From: Flaccisagitta enflata
Taxonomy: Eukaryota > Chaetognatha > Sagittoidea > Aphragmophora
DNA: 64,000 nucleotides
Reading direction: 5' to 3'
NCBI GenBank assembly: GCA_965153355.1
Contig: OZ231126.1
Coordinates: forward strand, 89,962,001 to 90,026,000
Part shown: positions 27,478 through 57,163 of the stretch, piece after piece
How positions within the stretch are numbered: position 1 is the first letter of the stretch
Layout of the letters: each line of letters begins with the position of its first letter
Position numbers and translations under genes: made by a program
The notes under the pieces: generated by a model
What the model saw: only the letters and a program-made list of their open reading frames with translations
Database searches by the model: none
What the model was told of the DNA's origin: nothing

Positions 27478-27610
27478 AGTCGCGGACACGCGACTCTACA
27501 CCTTGTCGGTATATTGGTAGGTCAGTCGGTAGATCTGTCACATTTTTGAATTCCGGGCAGTTTTTGCATACTGCTCCTGCCCAACCTTCCCCGACTGGAT
27601 TGCCGTGTAT
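27478..27610 (-). mobile_element. HINE-like element, family A, inserted in the 29-bp array
   Basis: The array reads CCCAGTTTT on the left and TTTCTGATG on the right of the element, where an intact unit would read CCCAGTTTTCTGATG. The element therefore runs from TAGTCGCGGACACGCGACTC to CCGGCCTTG, with TTT as probable target duplication. This copy defines the family borders. Confidence 0.85.
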
Positions 27611-27741
27611 CCGGCCTTGTTTCTGATGTATGTCACACAGCCCAGAATTCTCGGATGTATGTCACACCAGCCAGTTTTCTCCGATGTATGTCACACAGCC
27701 CAGAAATTAATATGTCACACCACCCAGTTTTCTCCGATGTA

Positions 27742-28299
27742 CTATCTTCCAAAAAAAAATCTTCCAACCTCCGAAGTTATTTGATTCATCAATTCATTTA
27801 ATGTGAGCATATATTGACCTAATTTTGGCCGCCATTTGCCGGGGAAGTGATTTTTAGGGCCTCTCCAGACACTTTTGGAGTGGTAGTATTCCATGCATTT
27901 TGAGCACTCACATATTTTTGCCTTTTTCAATCTTTGATTGACCGTAACTTTTAAACGGCTGAACCAATTTTGTTGGTGTAAAAAAGGAAAAGATGCCCAT
28001 TGAAAAACTCTACATTTTGGTCACCGATTTTTTGTTGATTCATCAAAAAACAAATGAGTTATGATTGTTTGAAAAGGAACGACTACCATAAAAGAAGTTA
28101 AATCAAGAATCCTGCCAGAAGAAGTCTTTTTACTCTGAGTGAGATAACTTCTAAACCAATTAGGTTAGAGGGATGCGGTTTGCACGACTAGCTCGGAAAT
28201 TTGAAGGGCTTCAATTTGGTCACCAATTTTTTTGAAATTGGATGAATCGTTGAAGAGTAATTGTTCAAAATGTGCTGGAAGATTTTTTTTGGAAGATAG
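27742..28299. mobile_element. Fold-back MITE with TA duplication, inserted in the 29-bp array
   Basis: Termini CTATCTTCCAAAAAAAAATC and the complement GGAAGATAG are flanked by TA (27740-27741, 28300-28301). Array units continue on both sides. No transposase. Confidence 0.85.
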
Positions 28300-28624
28300 T
28301 ATGTCACACAGCTCAGAATTTTCCATGTTACACCACCTAGTTTTCTCCGATGTATGTCACACAGCCTAGAATTCTCCAATGTATGTCACACCACCCAGTT
28401 TTCTCCGATGTATGTCACACAACCCAGAATACTTGGATGTATTTCAAACTATCTAGTTTAATCTAATGTATGAAAGTTGGACAACATTACTACTCAACCC
28501 CATCTAATTAAAGGACAAGAGCCTTTGGAGCTCGTAATGGTGTTTAATCAGGACCCATCACAACTATCCTTACAATTTCTGAATAAATCTTCCCTTTTCA
28601 GAATTTATCAAAAAACTTATCCAG

Positions 28625-28770
28625 CTCAGAATGTGGCAGTGGATTTACCCACAAGTGGCAGTGGGACCGCCCACAGGCGGCAGTAGGACTGCCCACAGGC
28701 GGCAGTGAGGATGCCTATAGGTGGCAGTGAGGTCGCCCACAGGTGGTAGCTAGGCCGCCCATAGGCGGCC
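28625..28770. repeat. 24-bp minisatellite GCCCACAGGCGGCAGTGAGG
   Basis: About five imperfect units with GGCAGTGxGRxCGCCCACAGG consensus. Confidence 0.8.
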
Positions 28771-28892
28771 ATTATCTAGACTCAGATTTGTTGGGTTATC
28801 AATATTAGAAGTGCTTTACGAATTATTGCCTTTCTTTTTCATGCCCATTCAAGTTTTCGTGGAACACAATATGGCGAACGCCACTAGTTAAG

Positions 28893-29083
28893 ACTATAAG
28901 ACCAAACGACTACAAGACAAAAAGACTAAAAGACCAAAATACTAAAAGACTAGATGTGAATTGTCTTGAAATAACTTAAAATTACTTTTAATTACTTAAA
29001 ATAACGTAGAACAAAAAAGAAAGCTAAGCATGACCGACGGACCGCCCGAAGGACAGAGCGGGTCATAGAGTCCCAAGTCCGCG
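28893..29083 (+). mobile_element. HINE-like element, family A, 3' part
   Basis: GACTAAAA-type units, a GATGTAAAA-like stretch, AAAGCTAAGCATGACCGACG, and the end GTCCGCGACTAAAAAAAG. The 5' part may be 25770-25808, separated by the 29-bp array. Confidence 0.6.
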
Positions 29084-29329
29084 ACTAAAAAAAGCAAAAG
29101 GAGTAAGAAGGACTTTTATTTCTTTCATTTCTGCCACTCGACTTTTATTGGACTGCGCGCGCGAGTTAAGATGAAAAGACGGAAATATAAAAGAAAGAAA
29201 AAAAAATGAGAAACCGGACGTTATCTTGGAAATGACGTTTTTCCTCTTCGTCCTCACTGTTTCCATATCCCAAAAAACCTATAATCCGCTATGGTTGTCA
29301 ATCAGTCAGCTTTTTTTGGCTATTACGGT

Positions 29330-29478
29330 CTATGCATTACCCCTGCCCAAAATCTTTATCCATCTCTTACATCTCCGACCCTGCCCACCAGCACGCGACT
29401 TCTATTCCATTAGGTAAACTTTTATCTTAGCCTAACGACAATTTACGCAAAGTCGTAGGAATGTATCTGGCCTTGTTC
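29330..29478 (-). mobile_element. HINE-like element, family A, fragment
   Basis: CACCAGCACGCGACTTCTAT and GTATCTGGCCTTGTT show the 5' half on the minus strand; the hairpin end is missing. Confidence 0.5.
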
Positions 29479-29949
29479 CTCTTCGTGATTTCTGTTCCCT
29501 TAGCCAACAGAGTCCTTCGTTAACAAATGTCCTGTTAAACACTGATGAGGATACCAAAGTTAGGCAGCATTGACGATGGGAAACTGACTGAAGTTTGCAA
29601 TTCGAATGCACACTGCAACTGCACAGAGCTGAGCCTGAGGCGGTGGTGTAGAAACTGCTGTGGACAAAGTGCTAGCGCAGAGCGACAGACGGACGAAGGT
29701 GTGGAGTCCACACTGTGGACAGATTGACTGACCGACCAACCGTTGTACATTACGGATTGATCAACTGACTGACTGATGCGCAAGCTGACCGACTAATACA
29801 GTCTTTCAAACAACCGTTGTCAAACAACTGTTAAAAAAGACAAGCTGCAAGAGGGAGAATAAAATGGATTCGGAAGGAAAAGAAACATAGAGTAAAAACA
29901 AGGCCAACACCTATAAGTCGCGTGCGGTCATAGAGATAATCATTTATGT

Positions 29950-30545
29950 TTTCAAGACTTAGTTTTAAACCAGACTTAAACCAGACTCAAACAAGACCTA
30001 AACTAGACATAAAACAGACATAAACCAGACTTAAACCAGACATAAACCAGGCTTAAATCAGGCTTAAACCAGGCTTGAACCAGACTTAAACCAGACTTAA
30101 ACCAGACTTAAACCAGATTTAAACCACACTTAAACCAGACTTAAACCAGGCTTAAACCAGACTTAAACCAGACTTAAACCAGACTCAAACCAGACTTAAA
30201 ACAGACATAACCCAAACTTAAACCAGACTTAAACCAAACATAAACCAGACCTAAACCAGACCCAAACCAGACTTTAACCAATATTAAACCAGACGTAAAC
30301 CAATATCTAACCAGACCTAAACTAATATCAACCAGATTTAAACCAGACTTAAACCTGTAATAAACCAGACCTAAACTCTTATCAAACTAGACTTAAACAA
30401 GATTTAAACCAGACTTAAACCAGACTTAAACCAATATTTAAAAAACGACTTAAATCAGACTTAAATCAGACTTAAACCAGACTTGAACAAGACTTAAACC
30501 AGACTTAAAGTTTTTTTAAACCAGACATAAACCAGACTTATTCCA
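29950..30545. repeat. 11-bp minisatellite TTAAACCAGAC
   Basis: About 50 units with base changes. The same unit makes up the 37375-39405 array in another element. Confidence 0.95.
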
Positions 30546-30552
30546 GACATTG

Positions 30553-31722
30553 AAAAATGACTAAAAATGATGTAAAATGATGTAAATTATGTAAAATGAT
30601 GTAAAATTATGTTAAATGATGTAAATGATATAAAATGATGTAAATGATATAAAGTGATATAAATGATGCTAATGATGTAAAATGATGTTAAATGATGTAA
30701 AATGATGTAAAATGATGTAAAATGATGTAAAATGATGTAAAATGAAGTAAAATGATGTAAAATGATGTAAAATGATGAAAAATGATGTAAAATGATGTTA
30801 AATGATGTAAAATGATAAAGAAATGAAGTACAATGATGCAAAATGATGTATATGATGTAAAATGATGTAAAAAGGATGTAAAATGATGTAAAATGATGTA
30901 AAATGATGAAAAATAATGTAAAATGATGTTAAATGATGTAAAATGATAAAAAAATGAAGTACAATGATGCAAAATGATGTATATGATGTAAAATGATGTA
31001 AAATGATGTAAAATGATGTAAAATGATGTGAAATGATGTAAAATGATGTAGAATGATGTAAAGGATGTAGATTGATGTAAGATGATGTAAAATGATGTAA
31101 AATGATGTAAAATGATGCAAATGATGGAAATGATGTAAAATGATGTAAAATGATGTAAATGATGTAAAATGATGTAAAAAGATGTAAAATGATTTACAAT
31201 GATGTAAAATGATGAAAATGATGTAAAATGATGTTAAATGATGTAAAATGATAAAAAGATAAAGTAGAATGATACAAAATGATGCTAAATGACATAAATG
31301 AACTAAAATGATGTAAAATGATGTAAATGATGTAAAATGATGTAGAATGATGTAAATGATGTAGAATGATGTAAGATAATGTAAGATGATGTAAGATGAT
31401 GTAAAATAATGTAAAATAATGTAAATTATATAAAATGAAGTAAAATAATGTAAATGATGTAAATAGACGTAAAATGATGTAAATTGATGTAAATGATGTA
31501 AAATGATGTATAATGATAAAAAATGATGTGAAATAATGTAAAATGATGTAAAATGATATAAAATGATGCAAATGATGTAAAATGATGTAAAATGATGTAA
31601 TCGGTGTAAAATGATGTAAAGGATGTAAAATGATGTAAAATGAAGTAAACTGATGTAAATGAAGTAAAATGATGTAAATGATGTAAAAAGATTTTAAATG
31701 ATGTAAAATGATATAAAATAAC
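30553..31722. repeat. 10-bp minisatellite ATGATGTAAA
   Basis: More than 100 units with length variants (9-11 bp). Minus-strand frames of the LHHFTSFYII type are artefacts. Confidence 0.95.
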
Positions 31723-32364
31723 CAAAATACTGTTATATGTAAAAAAGAGTAAAAAGGGGACCGACCGACTGACCGACCGACCGACCGACCGACGGACTGA
31801 CAAAGCGGGATGTAGAGTCGCGTGCACACGACTAAAAATAAGGAGAGCCGCGGATCTTACAAGAAATCATGTTAAGACAGAAAATATAGAGATAACAACG
31901 AAAAAAATACAGCGTTTTTACTGACGTCATATATCAAAGAGCGAAGGAAGCTTGGGTGAAGCCTCAGCTGTGGGAAATCTTTCTTCTGCATCCATTTTCT
32001 TTTTCATCCGATTTTCTTGCTTTACCATTCAACGTTTGTTTGTTTTTATTTGTCTGTTTTTTAGTTGCGTGCACGTGACTTTTTAGTCGCGTGCTACTCG
32101 ACTCTACACCCCGGTCTGTCGGTCCGTCAGTCCGTCCGTCGGTCTGCTGGTCCGTCCGTCCGTCCGTCCGTCACACTTCACTTCACTTTTTTTTTGTTTC
32201 TGCGGTCTCTGGCCTCACTGCACCTACCCACAGCGGCGTAGGAGAAGGGACTTCCGGGAATTCCATGGAAGTCCCTACTGTCGGGACACCAAAGTTGTTG
32301 GGACACCAATGAAGGAAGGAAGGAACGAAGAAAGTGAGAAAGTGAAAGGAAGGAGAAAAACAAA

Positions 32365-32476
32365 GAACCAGGCCAAGTAGGCCAATAAGGTGCGACGTGT
32401 TGATCGTCGAACGAATGCGTTACAGACAGACCGACGGACAGAGCCAGTTATAGAGGTGATTTGTCGCACCTAAAAA
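32365..32476 (+). mobile_element. HINE-like element, family E, second copy
   Basis: CCAGGCCAAGTAGGCCAATA, internal AAGGTGCGACGTGTTGATCG, a short core and the hairpin AGGTGATTTGTCGCACCTAA. It matches 24139-24281. Confidence 0.8.
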
Positions 32477-32639
32477 CAGAAAAAAGATAGTCGCAAAAGC
32501 GTTACATGGTCAGCTGTACCCGTTGCCCCTATGTTGGTGTATGTAAGGATGAGCCGGTGAGAGGGGCAGCGGCCCCGGAGGGCCCGATGACCTATGATTC
32601 CACATAGGGAAATTTTCTCCAGTGGCTGTTTTCTGTTTG

Positions 32640-32991
32640 TTGACCAATGGGCCGGATTTGAGGTCTGAGATGCCAGATTTGGGGTCTTAAGGGCCTCAAA
32701 TGAGGCCAGAGCTGAGAGGAACGATTTGTGCCTAAGTGGAGAGGACTTGGACAAATGGAGGTTTGAGGCTGATTTTGGGGGCTAAGATGTCTGATTATGG
32801 GTCTGGGAGGTCAGATTTACGGAATATGAGGCCGGCTTTTTGGCTGGAGAGGCCAGATTTGGGGTCTAAGAGGCTTGACTGGGGATCTGAGAGTCCTAGT
32901 CTGTGGTCTGAGAGGTCTAATCTAGGGTCTCAAAGGCCTAATTTGAGGTCTGATAGGCGTAATTTGAGGCCTGGAAAGCCTAAATTTGGGT

Positions 32992-32996
<5 letters not shown>
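32640..32996. repeat. About 20-bp minisatellite GGTCTGAGAGGCCAGATTTG
   Basis: Degenerate units; the same kind of core is found in the family C elements at 49107 and 58046. Confidence 0.7.
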
Positions 32997-33055
<59 letters not shown>

Positions 33056-33871
33056 AACAGACAGACAGACAGACAGATAAACTGACAGACAAACAGGAAG
33101 TGTTTAAAAGCCGAAAAAAAAGGTTAAACAAAAGATGAAAACAAAAAGAAAAAAAGATAGTAAAACAGACAAAAAGACAGAACAACTGTTTGATGGACAT
33201 ATAAAGCCTTAGTGAGATTAGAGATTGAAATTGACAGATCTTTTCCTCCCATCCACCTTCAAAGTACAAAGGTTAACAGATTTTTCAGAAAAAAAAAAAA
33301 GCAAATAGACACTGAACAATAAATACGCTTGCATGGTAGCTATCTAATGGCCATTTTATGAAGAAATCAAAATTCAGAGGTTTTCAAGCTTATGTTAGTT
33401 TTAGGTAAATATTGAGGGGTGATGGGGAAGTGGGTAAAAGAAGAAGTGAAGATCAAAACTCAGAATATGAATGGCTTAGAGAGAAATAGTTATTTTCTCC
33501 CATACTAGGCGTGATTAGGCCCCATCCCACTTATCCAAGAGTGTAGTAGCAAACAAGAGTATAGTAGCAAACAAGAGTTTAGTATGCGCTATTTTACACT
33601 AAGTTATTCTTTGTTGGGACACCAAATTTGTTGGAAACTAGTTGGATGGTGGAAGTCCTAAAAAATCCAGCTCTCCTACGCCGCTGCCTGCCCAAATGAT
33701 GAAGTGACCTCAATTACGGCCCCTGCCCACCCACACGCGACTGGGGTGGCCGTGTATCCGGCCTTGTTGTTTTTGATTTTGCATTGTTTCCTGCCTTTTC
33801 ATTAGGCAGTCTATCCATTTTTTTTTCTACCCGGGAATCAATACACTGAATTACAATTCTTGTTTGAAGTA

Positions 33872-34488
33872 CAGTACCTTCCGAGCAAACCCGGCTAAAA
33901 CTGGAGGATTAATCTTTCTTATTTTAATTTCGTTTCCCAGACTTTTTTTTTTTATCTAACTTAGCTAAAAGATACTTAATTCCTTGAACATATTTGGCTG
34001 TCAAAAAAAATAACTTGTGAAATCAAAATGCATGAAGACATCAATAAGGAGTTTTCTAATCCACACCATTGGATTCAGCAGAAAATTTTACCTATCCTAG
34101 AATACAAGAACAGCTCAGTCAAACAATTATTTCAGATTCTATGGCCATTTAAAGTTTTTAAGGACAATTGTCCTAAATTATTTTGAGACAATTGTCCTTA
34201 AAAACTTTAAATGGCTATAAAATCTGAAATAATTGTCTGACTGAGCTGTTCTTGTAGTCTAGGATAGGTAAAATTTTCTGCTGAATTCAATGGTCTGGGT
34301 TAGAACACTCCATAATGATGTTTTCATGCAATTTGATTTCACGAGTTATTGTTTTTGACAGCCGAATATGTTCAAGGAATTAAGTATCTTTTAATTAAGC
34401 TAGATACAAAAAATAAAGTTTGGGAAATTAAATTAAAGTAATAAAAATTAATCCTCCAGTTTTAGCCTGGTTTGCTCGGAATGTACTG
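33872..34488. mobile_element. Fold-back MITE with TA duplication
   Basis: Termini CAGTACCTTCCGAGCAAACC and GGTTTGCTCGGAATGTACTG are flanked by TA. Arms pair over roughly 290 bp each (for example AACAGCTCAGTCAAACAATT). Confidence 0.85.
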
Positions 34489-34554
34489 TAACAAATTCAT
34501 AACGTGAGACTTGTGTCATTGCACATATGGTGAATTAACATGAGAGAAGAAAAA

Positions 34555-34695
34555 ACAAGGCCGGATACACGGCTACCTTAGTCGCGTGCGGGTGGGCAGG
34601 GGCAGCGAAAAAAAGCTAAGCGTGACCGACGGACCAACCGACCGACAGACACACAGACGGACAGATCGGGTTGTAAAGTCGCGTGCACGCGACTA
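34555..34695 (+). mobile_element. HINE-like element, family A
   Basis: AACAAGGCCGGATACACGGC, internal AGTCGCGTGCGGGTGGGCAG, AAAGCTAAGCGTGACCGACG and the hairpin GTCGCGTGCACGCGACTAAA. A full-length, well-conserved copy. Confidence 0.85.
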
Positions 34696-34703
34696 AAAAC
34701 CAC

Positions 34704-34850
34704 TTTTTTATGGGAATACAGATATGGTTGTTTTATTATAATAACAGAAATTTTCGTCCAATATTGAATGATGTCCAGTCAATATTGGACGAAAATTTCT
34801 GTTTTTATGATAAAACAACCATATGTGTATTCCCATAAAAAGTGTTTTTT
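34704..34850. mobile_element. Near-perfect 147-bp hairpin
   Basis: CTTTTTTATGGGAATACAGA on the left pairs with its complement on the right. The arms meet at CAATATTG...CAATATTG around 34770. It could fold as RNA into a long stem. Confidence 0.8.
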
Positions 34851-35259
34851 TTTCTTCTCTCAAATTCATAACGTGTCATTTCGCATATTCCTTGTTTTTG
34901 CAACGTTTGTAACAATTTTGTCAAAAATTAAAAATGCCTCTTGTACATCCAAACAATTGTTTGCTTCCCTCAAAAGATAGTGGCAAAGGCCGGGAACTTG
35001 ATTTCGAAGAACGACGATGGTGCCACATAATTTCCAAACACGAATCTTCCTTCTCCGCAAAAATGCAGTTTGTTTGCCACTCTCTCGTTTATTGCATTAT
35101 GGCCATCGATGTTTGTCCCCATTTGAGTGTCAATCCTCTGACTCCTGTTATCGGATTCTTCTACTACTGGTATCGTTGTTCCATCCCCAATGTTTTGCCT
35201 ACAGTCAGAGTACAAACTGATAATGGTATTGTTTGTGTACAAACATACAATGATGATAA

Positions 35260-35650
35260 GTCGTGGTGCACATGAGCAGCAAATTTGAGTAGTCATTTTG
35301 TCTGAAATTCTTAATCTATCTTTGAATGCAAAACTTTGCATTTCTAAAAATATGGCCCTTTGCTTATATGTCTTTAGAATAGGGCCATGTTTTTAGAAAT
35401 GTAAATTTTCTTATTGAGAGACCAATTAAAAATTTTACTCAAGACAAGTCAAGGAATAAGGATTAACTTTCTTTAATTTTTCTCAACTTTTCCGACTGAT
35501 TTTGTACACATTATTGATTCCTAATGCAAATAAATCAATAATATATAGTAATAATACAATTTCTTCTTAAAAAAATTGTAAATTGATCATTTTTATATTT
35601 TTTACAGTATGATTTGACCATAGAAATTTCCCCTTCCTGTGCACCTTGAC
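35260..35650. mobile_element. Fold-back element related to 48040-48647
   Basis: Ends GTCGTGGTGCACATGA and CTGTGCACCTTGAC, with an inner AAAATATGGCCC...GGGCCATGTTTTTAG stem shared with 48300-48390. Confidence 0.6.
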
Positions 35651-35970
35651 ATAATTAATTTTTGAACAATTATTTTATCTTTTAAAAAACTTCCTCTTAA
35701 TAATGGTATCAACAAGCATTGACTTAAAACATTATTAAACCTTAGTAAAATAAGATATTTCTGATTCATGCGCCAGTAAAAAAAGTGAAATATTTCTCTA
35801 AATCAAACCTGTTATATTGTATCAGTAATTTAATTGAGTTTATGATTAGCTCACTGCGAACTTATTAAAAGGATAGTTGCGAAGGGTTGCGATTAAACAA
35901 CAGTTTGTCCGTATTCTAGCTAAGTAGTAATGTTGTCCATTATACCAATCAAATATCGCATATATTTCTT

Positions 35971-53858
<17,888 letters not shown>

Positions 53859-54020
53859 TACTTATTGTTGCGGTTTAATTCTGATTGTCGTGACAATTTC
53901 AAGCCAATCCTTTTTGCATGAAACACCTACTCGTAGATCTTATGCAGAGATAGTGGAATATAGCGTAGGAATTGATTGAAATTATGGCTTGAGCTTGAAG
54001 TTACGAAATAAAATCGTTTT

Positions 54021-54169
54021 TAGTCGCGGAAACGCGACTCTACACCTTGTCGTGTCGGTCGGTAGGTCCGTCGGTAGGTCCGTCCGACACATTTTTGAAT
54101 TCCGAGCAGTTTTCGCATTACTGCTCCTGCCCAACCGTCCGCGGCTGGATTGCCGTGTATCCGGCCTTG
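54021..54169 (-). mobile_element. HINE-like element, family A
   Basis: TAGTCGCGGAAACGCGACTC to TATCCGGCCTTG, with internal GTCCGCGGCTGGATTGCCGT. It is a full copy about 160 bp upstream of the EFR3 start codon. Confidence 0.85.
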
Positions 54170-54639
54170 TTTTATTTGATTTGCATTATTCGAAACCGCA
54201 AAATCGAAAAATAGGGGAGTATCTTCTAAATAAGGCATGAACAAAACTTATAAAAAAGTTTTGATACGCTCCAACACCGTTTGCATAATCGCACGGTAGG
54301 TTAATGAATCACTGAAAGGTTCATCAAGCACGTTACCTTTTTAACCCATATCACACATGTTTGTGATACTAAGATAGCTGTGTATACCATCTTATTATCT
54401 AAATTATACTACTACTATCTAGGCGACCCAGTAGTTGTGAAAGTCATTATAAATTCCAGATTTGTTATGGTTTTTAGACGCGTCCGTTAACCGACCAACC
54501 GACCGTTCAACCAACCAACTGACCAACGGACAAAGCAGGTTGTAGAGTCGCGTGCACGCGACTATAGAAGGAGAAAAATTGAGAATAAAAAGGAAAGAAA
54601 CAAACACATACATAGGAGCGGTGAGGCCATAAACCACAA

Positions 54640-54778
54640 AAAAAAAACAAAAAAGTAAAGTGTGATGGACGGACAGACGGACGGACGGACAGACGGACGG
54701 ACGGACGGACCGACGGACGGACAGACCGATGGACCGACGGACCGACAAAGCGGGGTGTAGAGTTGTGTAATACGCGAC
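54640..54778 (+). mobile_element. HINE-like element, family A, 3' half
   Basis: AAAGTGTGATGGACGGACAG, a (GGAC)n core and GTTGTGTAATACGCGACCAA as a degenerate hairpin. A similar 3' end is at 54480-54566 with the hairpin GTCGCGTGCACGCGACTATA. Confidence 0.65.
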
Positions 54779-55038
54779 CAAAACTTTCATTATTGGATGA
54801 TTTAAAAAATTGTCCAAAAAATCTGTTGCTCATTAAACTTTGTCTTCGTTTGCACTGTGACATGTTGAATGCAATTTTTTGATAGAATATCAAGACAAAA
54901 GCAAAAAAACTTTGTTTTTTTTTTCATCTTTCTTTCCTTCTGTTTAACTTTTTTCCTTATTTTTTCTTTCCTTTTTTTTTCCCCTTTTCTTTCTCTTTTC
55001 TTTCCTCTTTCTCTTCTCTTTTTTTCCCTTTCCCTATT

Positions 55039-55216
55039 TAGTCGCGGACACACGACTCTACACCTTGCCGTGTTGGTCGGTATGTTGATATGTCGGTATG
55101 TCGGTATGTCGGTCGGTCCGTCAATCCATCCGTCACCTTTTTTCAATTCTGAGCGGTTTTTGCATTACTGCTCCTGCCCAACCGTCTGTGACTGGATTGC
55201 CCTGTATCCAGCCTTG
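55039..55216 (-). mobile_element. HINE-like element, family A
   Basis: TAGTCGCGGACACACGACTC at the left, GTCTGTGACTGGATTGCCCT and CAGCCTTG at the right; inserted in a T/C-rich stretch. Confidence 0.8.
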
Positions 55217-55449
55217 TTTTTATAAGGGCTAGGCTGTAAGGCGGGGCCCCCTTACCGCGGGGCCTAAGGCTTAAGCCTTATAAGCCTAATGGGTGATCCG
55301 GCTCAGACTGTACCCAGTGATATTTCAATGCTTTAGAGGTGAGAGAGAAAGAGACAATGGGTGCGTTTCTACTCAAAGACACAAACGCGTTTCTAATGTG
55401 GGTTTTGCAAATCGCGATTTTACTTCACTCTCCCTGAAAAATTTGAGGC

Positions 55450-55548
55450 ACAAGGTAGATTTGAACCCTCTCCAAGTTGCCTTGTGAATTCAGCTTCCTA
55501 AAATTTGAGGTCGACGCACTTACCAACAACGCCATTAGGGCAATCACT
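55450..55548 (-). ncRNA. tRNA-like sequence
   Basis: Minus strand: TTGCCCTAATGGCGTTG as A-box region and GGTTCAAATCT as B box. Counterpart of 38105-38201. Confidence 0.5.
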
Positions 55549-55679
55549 CAAGTCTGTGGAATTTTGGTGGCCTAATTCTACAACTTTGGATCAATTTATT
55601 GGGGTTCAGTTCTGTAATGGCTATCTTATTCAATTGCCTCTCTATTGAACGAGGTAGCAAAAATAATTTTAGTCATTTG

Positions 55680-55777
55680 TGTGAGTGTCTCAGTGGCGCA
55701 GGTGGTTAAAGCGTAAGCAATTATCTTAATGTAATATATCGCTTTTGAGCGGGGGTTCAATCCCTGCAAGAGTCCGA
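55680..55777 (+). ncRNA. tRNA-like sequence
   Basis: A box TGTCTCAGTGG and B box GGTTCAATCCC, with a long variable region. Counterpart of 37881-37976. Confidence 0.55.
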
Positions 55778-56470
55778 TATTTTTTCAGGATTAGGGTGGT
55801 GAAAATCGCAAATTGTAAAACCTACCTGAAAAACGTGTTTCTGGCTTTGAGTAGACACGCACCCATAGAGATAGATAGATAGATATAGAAATAGTCAGAG
55901 AAACAGAGCGAGACAGTATAATGCACTGTGAGTGGTTGAAACTTCATTTGAATGATCAAATTGAGTATCTTGTAGTATTCACTCATTTAATTTTCATTCA
56001 CATAGTGACGACAGTCAAATTAGAAGCTGATGTTCAATTTTTCATGTTGTTGCGACGTCGCAACATCGTTCATTTTTTATGAACACAGTTGCGACTGTCG
56101 CAACTACATTAATACTTCCAGATCGGAAGACCGACAGATCGGTAAACCGACTTACTGGGAGACCATGAGACCATGAGACCGGCATTCGGGTTTATCGCAC
56201 CCAACGGCACCATTGATAGTTTGGATTAATGAGATATAGAGAAGAAGTGAGACTGTGTTGAGTCTCTATCGGTCGAATGATGAAAAAAAAAGAAAAGAAA
56301 AAAAAAAAGAGAGATGAAAAGGGATAAAGGAAAAGGGTAAGAAGAAATAAAGAAAAAAAAAAGGAAAAATAGTCCTGAGAAGTCACAAGGAAGAGTGAAG
56401 ACGATATCTTCTCAAATGGACCATCATTATCTGGGCGGTAGATAATATCGTTAAAACGGATGCCATCTCT

Positions 56471-56473
<3 letters not shown>

Positions 56474-56565
<92 letters not shown>

Positions 56566-57163
56566 CAGCCGCCCAGAGCTTGACGCCAGTTGACCTGAAA
56601 TGATCGTCACCAATTTCAGTAGTTTCAAGACCCTGAGGGTGAATAGATTACATTTCTAGAAAAAATAAAATCTGTTTTGGGGCGCTTAAAAAATATCTTA
56701 AAAAATACTATTATTTTACTATATTTTTTACTAAAACTCTTAGTGATAAATCTTTTTGATTATTTTGACCGCAGATTTGATCTCAGATGATAGTTTCCGG
56801 TTCGTTTGATATGTCACACTATATACTTTTGCAAAAGAAAAAAAAGCTTATTTTTTGGTCACATTACTATAAAAAACAATGTTAAATAGCAAAATTCAAC
56901 TTTTTATTTCTTTTGCAAAAATATATAGTGTGACATATCAAACGAACCGGAAACTATCATCCGAGATGAGATCTGCAGTCAGAATTATCAAAAAAATTCA
57001 TCACAAAGAGTAATGGTAAAAAATATAGTAAAATAGTACTATTTTTTTAGATATCTTAAAAAGCGCCCCAAAACAGATTTTATTTTTTCTAGAAATGTAA
57101 TCTATGCACCATCAGGGTCAAGAAACCACTGAAGTTGGTGACGATCATTTCAGGTCAACTGGC

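Larger units (their letters stand above)
25862..28440 (+). repeat. 29-bp A/B alternating minisatellite
   Basis: Unit A is CACACCACCCAGTTTTCTCC plus GATGTATGT, and unit B is CACACAGCCCAGAATTCTCC plus GATGTATGT. Each is about 29 bp and they alternate strictly for most of the array, so the true period is about 58 bp. It is split by a HINE-like element (27478-27610) and by a fold-back MITE (27742-28299). Open frames over it (up to 258 codons) come from the period. It is not CRISPR: units vary, no spacers exist, and it lies in eukaryotic DNA. Confidence 0.95.
29897..31835 (+). mobile_element. HINE-like element, family A, with hugely expanded core
   Basis: Starts AACAAGGCCAACACCTATAA with internal AGTCGCGTGCGG and ends with a GACC core and the hairpin GTCGCGTGCACACGACTAAA. 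Between lie two minisatellites: about 580 bp of TTAAACCAGAC units and about 1160 bp of ATGATGTAAA units. The short copy at 18486-18695 has the same ends with only a few units of each, so this is one element enlarged about tenfold. Confidence 0.75.
32080..33768 (-). mobile_element. Composite: family A ends around other elements
   Basis: The left end (hairpin TAGTCGCGTGCTACTCGACT at 32080, then a GTCC core) and the right end (CACACGCGACTGGGGTGGCC to GGCCTTG at 33768) could be one copy. In between sit a family E element (32365-32476) and a family C-like repeat region (32560-33000) with a (GA)n tract at 32997-33052. Its unity is inferred. Confidence 0.4.
55359..55864. mobile_element. TIR element with two tRNA-like modules, copy 2
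   Basis: Termini GGGTGCGTTTCTACTCAAAG and CTTTGAGTAGACACGCACCC. The arrangement is inverted relative to 37791-38290. tRNA-like modules: 55450-55548 (minus) and 55680-55777 (plus). Confidence 0.8.
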
